NCBI RefSeq assembly: GCF_030294945.1
Contig: NZ_AP018448.1
Coordinates: forward strand, 2,728,001-2,792,000
DNA: 64,000 nt
Source: Streptomyces graminofaciens
GTDB lineage: Bacteria > Actinomycetota > Actinomycetes > Streptomycetales > Streptomycetaceae
Reading direction: 5' to 3'
The translations under genes and the position numbers were made by a program. The notes below the pieces were generated by a model, which saw only the letters and a program-made list of their open reading frames with translations, ran no database searches and was not told the origin of the DNA. Below are positions 56,489 through 64,000 of the stretch, piece after piece (within the stretch, counting starts at the first letter, position 1; the number at the start of each line of letters is the position of its first letter).

Positions 56489-57366
56489 ATGTATCCCTTC
56501 TCCTTCACCAAGGCGCCCAGCACCCGTGAGGCTCTTGAGGCCGGTCGTCGCGGCGGCCGCTACATCGCCGGCGGGACCACCCTGGTCGACCTGATGCGCG
56601 AGACCGTCGAACGCCCGGAAACCCTCGTCGACATCAGCGGCCTGCCGTTGGACGAGGTCACCGTCACCGGGCGCGGGGGCCTGCGCATCGGCGCGCTGGT
56701 GACCATGACCGAGGCCGCCGCCCACCGCAAGGTGCGCGCCACCTACCCGGTCGTCTCGCAGGCGCTGGAGCTGAGCGCGTCCCCGCAGCTGCGGAACATG
56801 GCCACCATCGGCGGCAACATCATGCAGCGCACCCGCTGCACGTACTTCCGCGAGGTGACCGCCGACTGCAACAAGCGCGAGCCCGGCTCGGGCCGCGCCG
56901 CGCGGGAGTGCTTCAACCGCACCCACGCGATCCTGGGCGCCTCCGAAGACTGCGTGGCCACCCATCCTTCCGACGTGGCTGTCGCCTTCGCCGCGCTGGA
57001 GGCACAGGTGCGTCTGCTCGGCCCGGACGGGGAGCGCACCGTCCCCTTCACCGACTTCCTGCTCCCACCGGGCCGTACCCCCGACCAGGAACAGGCCCTG
57101 AGAAAGGGTGAGTTGATCACCGCCGTGGAGATCCCGGCCTACCCGCGCCCGTTGAAGTCGGGCTACCTGAAGGTGCGGGACCGCCAGTCCTACGAGTTCG
57201 CCCTCACGTCCGCCGCCGTCGCCCTGCACGTCCGCGGCGGCGTGATCCGCGAGGCCAAGGTGGCCGCCGGCGGCGTGGGGACGGTGCCGTGGAAGCTGCC
57301 CGCCGTCGAGCGAGCCCTCATCGGCGAACGCCCCTCGGAGCGGCTCTGGGCACGGGCCGCCGCGGC
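56489..57366 (+). pseudogene. Xanthine dehydrogenase-type FAD subunit, C-terminally truncated
   Basis: From ATG 56489 the product follows the FAD-binding subunit of molybdenum hydroxylases: MYPFSFTKAPSTREAL, AGGTTLVDLMRE with the FAD loop, ATIGGNIMQRTRCTYFRE, then FALTSAAVALHV. Homology stops near ERLWARAAAA (about codon 290), where 30-40 more residues are expected. The frame continues to 57685 through unrelated basic sequence. The catalytic molybdenum subunit that should follow is absent. Confidence 0.75.
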
Positions 57367-57964
57367 GCCGGCGCCTGGGCCCGCCCGTCCGCGTGTGCGC
57401 GCCGTCCGACATCACCGTCGTCGAACTCGCGTCGAGGCAGGCATGGTCTCCGGCCGGCTGCGCGTACCCGGCGCCGCTGCGATCAAAGCAAGGTCGTCTT
57501 TGCGCCAGGCTGTTGTTCTGTTCCGTGCCAACGAAATCCGGTGGATTCCGGCGGGGCCTTGGGCGCGCGAACCTCCGTCCTGCCCGCCATGCCAAGTCAC
57601 GCCAAAAGCGCTCTGTCCGAGGGTGAGAGGTACTGCCGTTGCCTGGCAAAGCACGCCCTCCCACCCCTGCGGTCACGCTGCTTGAATAAGTCTGACCGCC
57701 CGCCGTCATCGGAACCGGACGACGCCCATCGCCGGACGAGCGTGGGCATCGTCCGAAGCCACGGACGTGGACCGACGCCGCCGGACCAAGTGCCCAGGTG
57801 TTCATCTCGGGCGCGGTCCGATTCGGCCGCTCGACAAGGCCGGACCCGTTACGGCCCCTCCGGACCGGGACCAAAACCCGCCAGGGCAACAGGGTCTGCT
57901 TCTTCGTCACCGAAGGTGACGCACCGAGGGCGCTCACAACCGACGACCATGAGGGATGTAACCC
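57367..57964. other. No supported gene
   Basis: About 600 bases after the break in the FAD-subunit gene. Frames here lack coding character. No inverted repeats or IS ends were recognised that would explain the break. Confidence 0.4.
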
Positions 57965-58117
57965 ATGCACGAACAGGACAGCACGCCGAACGGCAACTCG
58001 AAAGACCGCGGCCGTCGCAGCTTCCTGAGCGCAGTCACACTCGCAGCTACCTCGCTGGTAGCCGCGACGGGGGCCGCACCGTCGCGGGCACGAGCAGCAT
58101 CGCCCGCCGAGCAACTC
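57965..58117 (+). pseudogene. Orphan Tat signal peptide (5' fragment of an exported protein)
   Basis: GAGGGATG lies ahead of an ATG at 57965 that opens a good twin-arginine signal: DRGRRSFLSAVTLAATSLVA and a cleavage-like APSRARAA. After about 50 codons the text becomes uncharacteristic and runs over the 3' end of the converging ABC transporter gene. The mature protein is missing, so this is a truncated gene. Confidence 0.55.
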
Positions 58118-58215
58118 GGCGGGGGCGCCGGTGAGGACGACGTCGCCGCAGTGGGAATCCCTCCTCGCCCCCGCGGCCTGAGCCCGGAGGGCCCCGAGGA
58201 AGCCGACGGCCCTCT

Positions 58216-60123
58216 CTATGCCACCGTCCCGCCCACGGGTGCGGCCTCCGTCAGGGCCCCGGCCGCCTTCCCGAACTGGGTGCGGTACAGCTCCGCGTAC
58301 CGGCCGCCCGCCGCCAGCAGGGTCTCGTGGGTGCCGCGCTCGACGATCCGGCCCGCCTCGACGACGAGGATCAGGTCGGCCGTGCGTACGGTCGACAGAC
58401 GGTGGGCGATGACCACCGCGGTCCGCCCGTGCAGTGCCTCCGCGAGGGCCTCCTGGACGGCGGCCTCGGAGGTGTTGTCGAGGTGCGCGGTGGCCTCGTC
58501 GAGGATGACCACGCGCTGGCGGGCCAGCAGCAGCCGGGCGATGGTCATGCGCTGACGTTCGCCGCCGGAGAGCCGGTAGCCGCGTTCGCCGACGACGGTG
58601 TCGAGGCCGTCGGGCAGGGCGTGCACGAGGTCGTCCAGGCGTGCCCGGCGCAGCACCTCCCACAGATCGTCGTCCGTGGCGTCGGGGCGGGCCAGCAGCA
58701 GGTTGGCGCGGACCGTGTCGTGGAAGAGGTGGCCGTCCTGGGTGACCATGCCGAGGGTGCCGCGCAGCGACTCGGCGCTCAGCTCGCGCACGTCGACGCC
58801 GCCGATGCGGACGGCGCCCGCGTCGGTGTCGTAGAGCCGGGGCAGGAGTTGGGCGACGGTCGACTTGCCGGCGCCGGAGGAGCCGACGAGGGCGATCGTC
58901 TGGCCGGGTTCGGCGCGGAAGGAGACGCCGTGCAGGACCTCGGTGCCGCCCCGGGTGTCGAGGGAGGCGACCTCCTCCAGGGAGGCGAGGGAGACCTTGT
59001 CGGCGGACGGGTAGCCGAAGCGGACGTCGTCGAACTCCACGGAGACCGGCCCTTCGGGCACCTCTCGGGCGTCCGGTTTCTCGTCGATGAGCGGTTTCAG
59101 GTCGAGCACCTCGAAGACCCGCTCGAAGCTGACCAGGGCGCTCATGATCTCGACGCGCGCCCCGGCCAGGGCGGTGAGCGGCGCGTACAGACGGGTCAGC
59201 AGCAGTGCGAGGGACACCACGGCACCGGCCTCCAGGGTGCCGCGCAGCGCGAACCAGCCGCCGAGGCCGTACACCAGGGCGAGCGCGAGGGCAGAGACGA
59301 GGGTGAGCGCGGTGATGAACGCGGACTGCGCCATCGCCGTACGGACCCCGATGTCCCGCACCCGGCGGGCCCGTTCGGCGAACTCCGCGGACTCGTCGGC
59401 CGGCCGCCCGAAGAGCTTGACGAGGGTTGCGCCGGGCGCCGAGAAGCGCTCGGTCATCCGGGTGCCCATGGCCGCGTTGAGGTCGGCCGCCTCCCGCTGG
59501 AGCCGGGCCATCCGGCTGCCCATCCGCCGCGCGGGGACGACGAACACCGGCAGAAGGACGAGCGAGAGCAGGGTGATCTGCCAGGACAGGGTGAGCATCA
59601 CGGCCAGCGTGAGCAGCAGCGTCACGACGTTGCTGACGACTCCCGACAGGGTGTTGCTGAACGCCCGTTGCGCGCCGATCACGTCGTTGTTGAGTCGGCT
59701 GACCAGCGCTCCCGTACGGGTACGTGTGAAGAACGCGACCGGCATGCGCTGCACATGATCGAAGACGGCCGTACGGAGATCGAGGATGAGTCCCTCGCCG
59801 AGCGTCGCCGAAAGCCTCCGGCCCAGCAGGCCGAGGGCGGCTTCGACGAGGGCGATGAGCGCGATGAGCACGGCAAGGCGGACGACGAGTGTCTCGTCCC
59901 CGTCCGACACGATCACGTTGACGACGTGCCCCGCGAGCACCGGCGTCAGGACGGCGAGCAGCGCGGTCACCACGCTGAGCGCCACGAACTGTGCGATACG
60001 GCGACGATGTGGACGGGCGAACACGCCGACGCGGCGCAGGGTCGTACGGGCGAGAGGACGGTTGTTGTGCCGGGCGTTCATCATGCCCTGCAACTGGGTC
60101 CAGGCGGTGGTCTCCATACTCAT
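58216..60123 (-). CDS. ABC exporter with fused membrane and ATPase domains
   Basis: A 635-residue half-transporter. Residues about 40-330 form six transmembrane helices (for example VALSVVTALLAVLTPVLAG and VVTLLLTLAVMLTLSW). Residues about 350-610 are the ATPase: Walker A GSSGAGKST, Q-loop MVTQDGHLFHDT, signature LSGGERQRM, Walker B RVVILDEAT, switch His in VIAHRLSTV. It would act as a homodimer or heterodimer exporting lipid, peptide or drug. The ATG at 60123 has no Shine-Dalgarno, and a promoter just upstream suggests a leaderless message. Its 3' end meets the Tat remnant. It is separated from the lipopeptide cluster by decayed genes, so a link is doubtful. Confidence 0.92.
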   Translation of the reverse strand: MSMETTAWTQLQGMMNARHNNRPLARTTLRRVGVFARPHRRRIAQFVALSVVTALLAVLTPVLAGHVVNVIVSDGDETLVVRLAVLIALIALVEAALGLLGRRLSATLGEGLILDLRTAVFDHVQRMPVAFFTRTRTGALVSRLNNDVIGAQRAFSNTLSGVVSNVVTLLLTLAVMLTLSWQITLLSLVLLPVFVVPARRMGSRMARLQREAADLNAAMGTRMTERFSAPGATLVKLFGRPADESAEFAERARRVRDIGVRTAMAQSAFITALTLVSALALALVYGLGGWFALRGTLEAGAVVSLALLLTRLYAPLTALAGARVEIMSALVSFERVFEVLDLKPLIDEKPDAREVPEGPVSVEFDDVRFGYPSADKVSLASLEEVASLDTRGGTEVLHGVSFRAEPGQTIALVGSSGAGKSTVAQLLPRLYDTDAGAVRIGGVDVRELSAESLRGTLGMVTQDGHLFHDTVRANLLLARPDATDDDLWEVLRRARLDDLVHALPDGLDTVVGERGYRLSGGERQRMTIARLLLARQRVVILDEATAHLDNTSEAAVQEALAEALHGRTAVVIAHRLSTVRTADLILVVEAGRIVERGTHETLLAAGGRYAELYRTQFGKAAGALTEAAPVGGTVA

Positions 60124-60130
60124 GCGACGG

Positions 60131-60161
60131 ACGCTAGAGCCTCAACCAATCTTGAGGTCAA
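60131..60161 (-). promoter_or_regulatory. Promoter of the ABC exporter, leaderless
   Basis: On the minus strand TTGACC (60161-60156) is followed after 17-19 bases by TCTAGC/TAGCGT (60138-60131). The expected transcription start falls at or within a few bases of the ATG at 60123. The fit to a housekeeping sigma promoter is good for this genus. Confidence 0.6.
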
Positions 60162-60205
60162 GTCGGTCGCGGCGAAATCCGACCGGCGCGCGCATACTGG
60201 CGAAC

Positions 60206-60322
60206 ATGCCGACACGGATATCCGCGAGGCCACCGGCACGGATTCGCGTACCGCCGGTCACCCCCTGTCCCAGCGCCCGCAACGCCCTGTTGGCGCGGCA
60301 CGGAAAGCCTCTCGCGGTGTGA
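60206..60322 (+). CDS. Possible 38-residue leader ORF coupled to the flippase-like gene
   Basis: ATG 60206 opens 38 codons (PTRISARPPARIRVPPVTPC) that are Arg/Pro-rich with high third-position GC. It ends in GTGTGA, where the GTG at 60319 is the likely start of the next gene (GTGA overlap). CATACT at 60193 is a possible -10, which would make this ORF nearly leaderless. It may be a translated leader whose role is to open the downstream start, or the true N-terminus could be elsewhere. No homologue recognised. Confidence 0.35.
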   Translation: MPTRISARPPARIRVPPVTPCPSARNALLARHGKPLAV

Positions 60323-61308
60323 CAGCGACACGACTCCCCGAGGAGCGGGCGACGCGCCCCCAGGAGCAGCGGGCCGGCAGGCGTCTCCCGGTCCGCCAGG
60401 TCCTGTGTCTGCTCCCCCTCGCGCTGGTCGCGATCGTCGCCGTAAGGCATCGCTCGGTGCTCGTCGAGGGCTTCGCGCATCTGGCGACCGCCGAGTGGCC
60501 CTGGCTGCTGGCGGCGGTCTGCGCGACCTGTCTGACCTGGGTCGCGGCGGCCTGCACCCGGCAGGGCGCGCTGGTCGAACGGCTGCCCGCGCGGCGGCTG
60601 CTGGCCACACAGTTCGCGGCGGGCGCGGCGAACCATCTGCTGCCCACGGGGCTGGGCGCGAGCGCGGTGAACCTGCGCTTCATGGCGGTCTGCGGGGTGC
60701 CGCTCGCCCGTTCCTCGGCGGCGCTCGCCCTCTATCTGCTCGCGGAGTCGGTCGCCCGGGTGGGGCTGCTGCTGGCCCTGCTCCTCGCCTTCCCCGAAGC
60801 CCTGCGCCTCGGCCCGCTCCTCCCCGACGGTTCGGCGGGCCCGCTGCTGGCCGCCGTCGCCGCCGCGGTCTGCGCCGCCGTGGCCGTCGTCCTGCTCGTA
60901 CGGCGGCTGCGCGAGGCCGTGTTCGGCTTTGTGCGCACGGCGTTGAGCGAGGCCCGTTCGGTGCACGCGCGGCCGGCCCGGATCCTCGCGCTCTGGGGCG
61001 GTTCGCTGGCCTTCCCGCTGCTCCAGGCGACCGGACTGGCCACCGTGGGGCTGTCGTTGGGCCTCGACGTGCCGGTGACGCACATGGTCGTCGCCTATCT
61101 CGCGGCCACGGTCGCGGTGGCCCTGGTGCCGACCCCGGGCGGCCTCGGATCGGTGGACGCGGCGCTCGTGGTGGCCCTCGTCGCGGCCGGCGGCCCGGCG
61201 GCCGTGGCGACGGCGGTGGTGCTCGCGTACCGCATCATCACGGTCTGGCTGCCGCTGCTGCCGGGGGCGTTGACACTGGGGGCGCTGGTACGGCTGAAGG
61301 TGATCTGA
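60319..61308 (+). CDS. Lysylphosphatidylglycerol synthase TM region / UPF0104 flippase-like membrane protein
   Basis: A 329-residue integral membrane protein with about eight helices, matching the membrane half of MprF and the UPF0104 family. Recognisable segments are LLPTGLGASAVNLRFMAVCGVPL, ALYLLAESVARVGLLLALLL, and the family end VALVPTPGGLGSVDAALVVAL with YRIITVWLPLLPGAL. No synthase domain is attached, so a lipid-linked substrate flippase or transporter role is likely. The start is placed at the GTG at 60319 overlapping the preceding small ORF; the frame is open much further upstream without coding character. Confidence 0.85.
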   Translation: MTATRLPEERATRPQEQRAGRRLPVRQVLCLLPLALVAIVAVRHRSVLVEGFAHLATAEWPWLLAAVCATCLTWVAAACTRQGALVERLPARRLLATQFAAGAANHLLPTGLGASAVNLRFMAVCGVPLARSSAALALYLLAESVARVGLLLALLLAFPEALRLGPLLPDGSAGPLLAAVAAAVCAAVAVVLLVRRLREAVFGFVRTALSEARSVHARPARILALWGGSLAFPLLQATGLATVGLSLGLDVPVTHMVVAYLAATVAVALVPTPGGLGSVDAALVVALVAAGGPAAVATAVVLAYRIITVWLPLLPGALTLGALVRLKVI

Positions 61309-61516
61309 GGGACCGACACCAGCCGTCATGTGGCCGATCCGCGCAGGTCCGGTGCCGATCAGCCGGGCCGGTACGGCAGGATGAGCGGTCGCACCCGGCG
61401 TCGTACACACGTCCGGGGAAGCGTGATCGTGCATTCCGGATTCAAGCAGGTGGCAAGGTGACGACACATCACATACGGCCCACGGGCTGCTCCCCGCGTC
61501 CCTCGGGAGGCGACCG

Positions 61517-62596
61517 ATGACACGGACCCTCACCCTCGACGACTACGTACTGGCCGGAGTCTTCCTGGCCGGCGGCCTGTTGGCCGGATTCCTGCTGCGG
61601 ATGCTGATGCGCTGGCTCGGCAGGCACGCGACGAAGACCCGCTGGGGCGGTGACGACGTCATCGTCGACGCGCTGCGCACGCTGGTGCCGTGGGCGGCGA
61701 TCGCCGGCGGCGCGGCGGCCTCGGCGGCGGTGCTGCCGCTGACCAGGACCGTGCAGCGGCATGTGAACCAGTCGCTGACCGTGCTGCTCATCCTCGTCGC
61801 CACGATCACGGCGGCCAGGGTGATCGCCGGGCTGGTGCGCACGGTCACCCAGTCCCGGGCCGGGGTCGCCGGCTCGGTCACGATCTTCGTGAACATCACC
61901 CGGGTCGCGGTCCTCGCGATCGGCTGTCTGATCATCCTCCAGACGCTGGGCATCCCGATCGCCCCGCTGGTCACCGCTCTGGGCGTCGGCGGTCTCGCGG
62001 TGGCCCTGGCCCTTCAGGACACGCTCGCCAACCTCTTCGCGGGCATCCACATCCTCGCCTCCAAGACGGTCCAGCCGGGCGACTACATCAAGCTGAGCAG
62101 CGGCGAGGAGGGCTATGTCGTCGACATCAACTGGCGGCAGACCACCATCAAGTCGCTCTCCAACAACCTGGTGATCATCCCCAACGGGCAGCTCGCCGGC
62201 ACGAACATGACCAACTTCAACCAGCCCGAGCAGGACATGACCCTGCTCGTGCAGGTGGGTGTGGGCTACGACAGCGATCTGGAGCATGTCGAGCGGGTCA
62301 CCAACGAGGTGATCGCCGAGACGATGAAGGAGGTCGAGGGCGCCGTCCCCGACCATGAGCCCGCCGTGCGGTTCCACACGTTCGGCGACTCGCGCATCGG
62401 GATGACCGTGATCCTCGGTGTCGGCGAGTTCAGTGACCAGTACCGGATCAAGCACGAGTTCATCAAGCGGCTGCACAAGCGGTACCGGGCCGAGGGGATC
62501 AGCGTGCCGGTGCCCCGGCGGGCGATCACGGTGCAGCCGGGCGGGCTGGTGGAGATCCCCCACCAGCGGGAGGCGTCGGTCGAGGTCGCGCCGTAG
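61517..62596 (+). CDS. MscS-family mechanosensitive ion channel
   Basis: A 359-residue small-conductance channel that releases solutes on hypo-osmotic shock. Four or so helices occur in the first 160 residues. The pore helix is ALGVGGLAVALALQDTLANLFAG, the classic Gly/Ala-packed TM3. The beta domain follows (VQPGDYIKLSSGEEGYVVDINWR, NNLVIIPNGQLAGTNMTNF), and then the C-terminal alpha/beta domain. GGGAGG lies seven bases before ATG 61517. A terminator-like hairpin follows the gene. Confidence 0.95.
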   Translation: MTRTLTLDDYVLAGVFLAGGLLAGFLLRMLMRWLGRHATKTRWGGDDVIVDALRTLVPWAAIAGGAAASAAVLPLTRTVQRHVNQSLTVLLILVATITAARVIAGLVRTVTQSRAGVAGSVTIFVNITRVAVLAIGCLIILQTLGIPIAPLVTALGVGGLAVALALQDTLANLFAGIHILASKTVQPGDYIKLSSGEEGYVVDINWRQTTIKSLSNNLVIIPNGQLAGTNMTNFNQPEQDMTLLVQVGVGYDSDLEHVERVTNEVIAETMKEVEGAVPDHEPAVRFHTFGDSRIGMTVILGVGEFSDQYRIKHEFIKRLHKRYRAEGISVPVPRRAITVQPGGLVEIPHQREASVEVAP

Positions 62597-62652
62597 GGGG
62601 TTTTCGCCCCTGCCACGCCCCTGCCACCCCGTGCCCGTCCCCTCCACAAGCT

Positions 62653-62674
62653 GGGGGCTGCGCCCGCAGCCCCC
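62653..62674. terminator. Terminator-like hairpin after the MscS gene
   Basis: A 9-bp perfect GC stem (GGGGGCTGC at 62653-62661, GCAGCCCCC at 62666-62674) with a four-base loop, 57 bases beyond the stop. Confidence 0.65.
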
Positions 62675-62760
62675 GGGGACGCGTGTCGGCTCCGCCCCGG
62701 ACCCCGAGCCTTTGGCGGGGCCGAAGGGGCGTCAGCCCCTGGGGATGGGACGGGTAGGGG

Positions 62761-62792
62761 CCAGGGGCGGCGGCCGCCAGGGGCGGCGGCCG
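62761..62792. repeat. Tandem 16-bp repeat
   Basis: CCAGGGGCGGCGGCCG occurs twice head to tail (62761-62776 and 62777-62792) in the intergenic region. Just upstream is a short hairpin AGGGGC-GTCA-GCCCCT (62725-62740). Confidence 0.85.
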
Positions 62793-62864
62793 CGAAACCC
62801 CTCCCGGCACGCCCCGGGCTTCCCCGCATCCGGCCCCGTGCCTCATCCCGCCCGGGTACGAGAT

Positions 62865-62895
62865 ATCTTGATGTCGAGCAATGTTGCAGACGTGG
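62865..62895 (+). promoter_or_regulatory. AT-richer upstream element of isocitrate dehydrogenase
   Basis: TATCTTGATGTCGAGCAATG, about 40 bases before the start codon, stands out from the GC-rich surroundings and contains the imperfect palindrome CTTGATGTCGAG. Elements of this look often sit at metabolic gene promoters in the genus. Whether it is an operator or part of the core promoter is not resolved. Confidence 0.4.
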
Positions 62896-62908
62896 AGCGG
62901 AGCACCCG

Positions 62909-64000
<1,092 letters not shown>

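Noticed and set aside
57965..58555. A 196-residue Tat-exported protein
   Set aside because: Only the first ~50 codons look real. The rest is antisense to the ABC exporter's ATPase domain.
58216..60123. ABC exporter as part of the lipopeptide cluster
   Set aside because: It is separated by a terminator and about 2.9 kb of decayed genes, and the cluster already has a DrrAB-type exporter.

Overview
The window is high-GC actinobacterial DNA, almost certainly a Streptomyces chromosome. Third codon positions are mostly G/C, GTG and TTG starts are common, TTA codons are rare, and the core genes (glgC and a glgA-type synthase, gnd, panD, a LysM/M23 wall hydrolase, a monomeric isocitrate dehydrogenase) are of the kind found in that genus. 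No rRNA, tRNA or CRISPR array was recognised.

Layout. 0.2-13.0 kb is ordinary chromosome: HD-like protein, zinc-ribbon SDR, WS/DGAT acyltransferase, glycogen genes, FhuF-like iron-sulfur protein, DMT transporter, LysM/M23 hydrolase, gnd, a proline-rich mini-protein, a GNAT enzyme and panD. 13.2-22.7 kb is a decayed accessory zone: an excisionase-like protein, an internally deleted IS with intact inverted repeats, IS5- and IS110-type fragments, and broken acyl-CoA dehydrogenase, DUF1269 and lipoprotein genes. Among these lie a few apparently intact genes: a coupled SRPBCC-like/beta-propeller pair, a GNAT enzyme, a DUF1269-like protein and an aldo/keto reductase.

22.8-55.3 kb is the main find, an intact nonribosomal lipopeptide cluster with two divergent arms. 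The minus arm reads FAAL, two acyl-CoA dehydrogenases, ACP, a 5,453-residue NRPS, MbtH, a clavaminate-synthase-like oxygenase and an EctB-like aminotransferase. The plus arm reads a two-gene ABC exporter, a luciferase-like oxidoreductase, a type II thioesterase, an SDR and a stand-alone A-T protein. The megasynthase reads C-A-T-E / C-T / C-A-T / C-A-T / C-A-T-R. Module 2 has no adenylation domain, and the stand-alone A-T protein is the obvious trans supplier, as in ramoplanin and enduracidin assembly. The FAAL/two-ACAD/ACP set is also of ramoplanin/enduracidin type and suggests an unsaturated, perhaps 2,4-dienoyl, acyl cap. The terminal reductase implies release as an aldehyde, alcohol or cyclic imine. 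Both divergent lead genes carry an early in-frame TTA codon, and no pathway regulator lies inside the cluster. I do not recognise the product.

55.4-58.2 kb is again decayed: truncated xanthine dehydrogenase subunits and an orphan Tat signal peptide. 58.2-64.0 kb returns to ordinary chromosome: an ABC exporter, a flippase-like membrane protein preceded by a coupled 38-codon ORF, an MscS channel and the 5' half of isocitrate dehydrogenase, which runs off the window.
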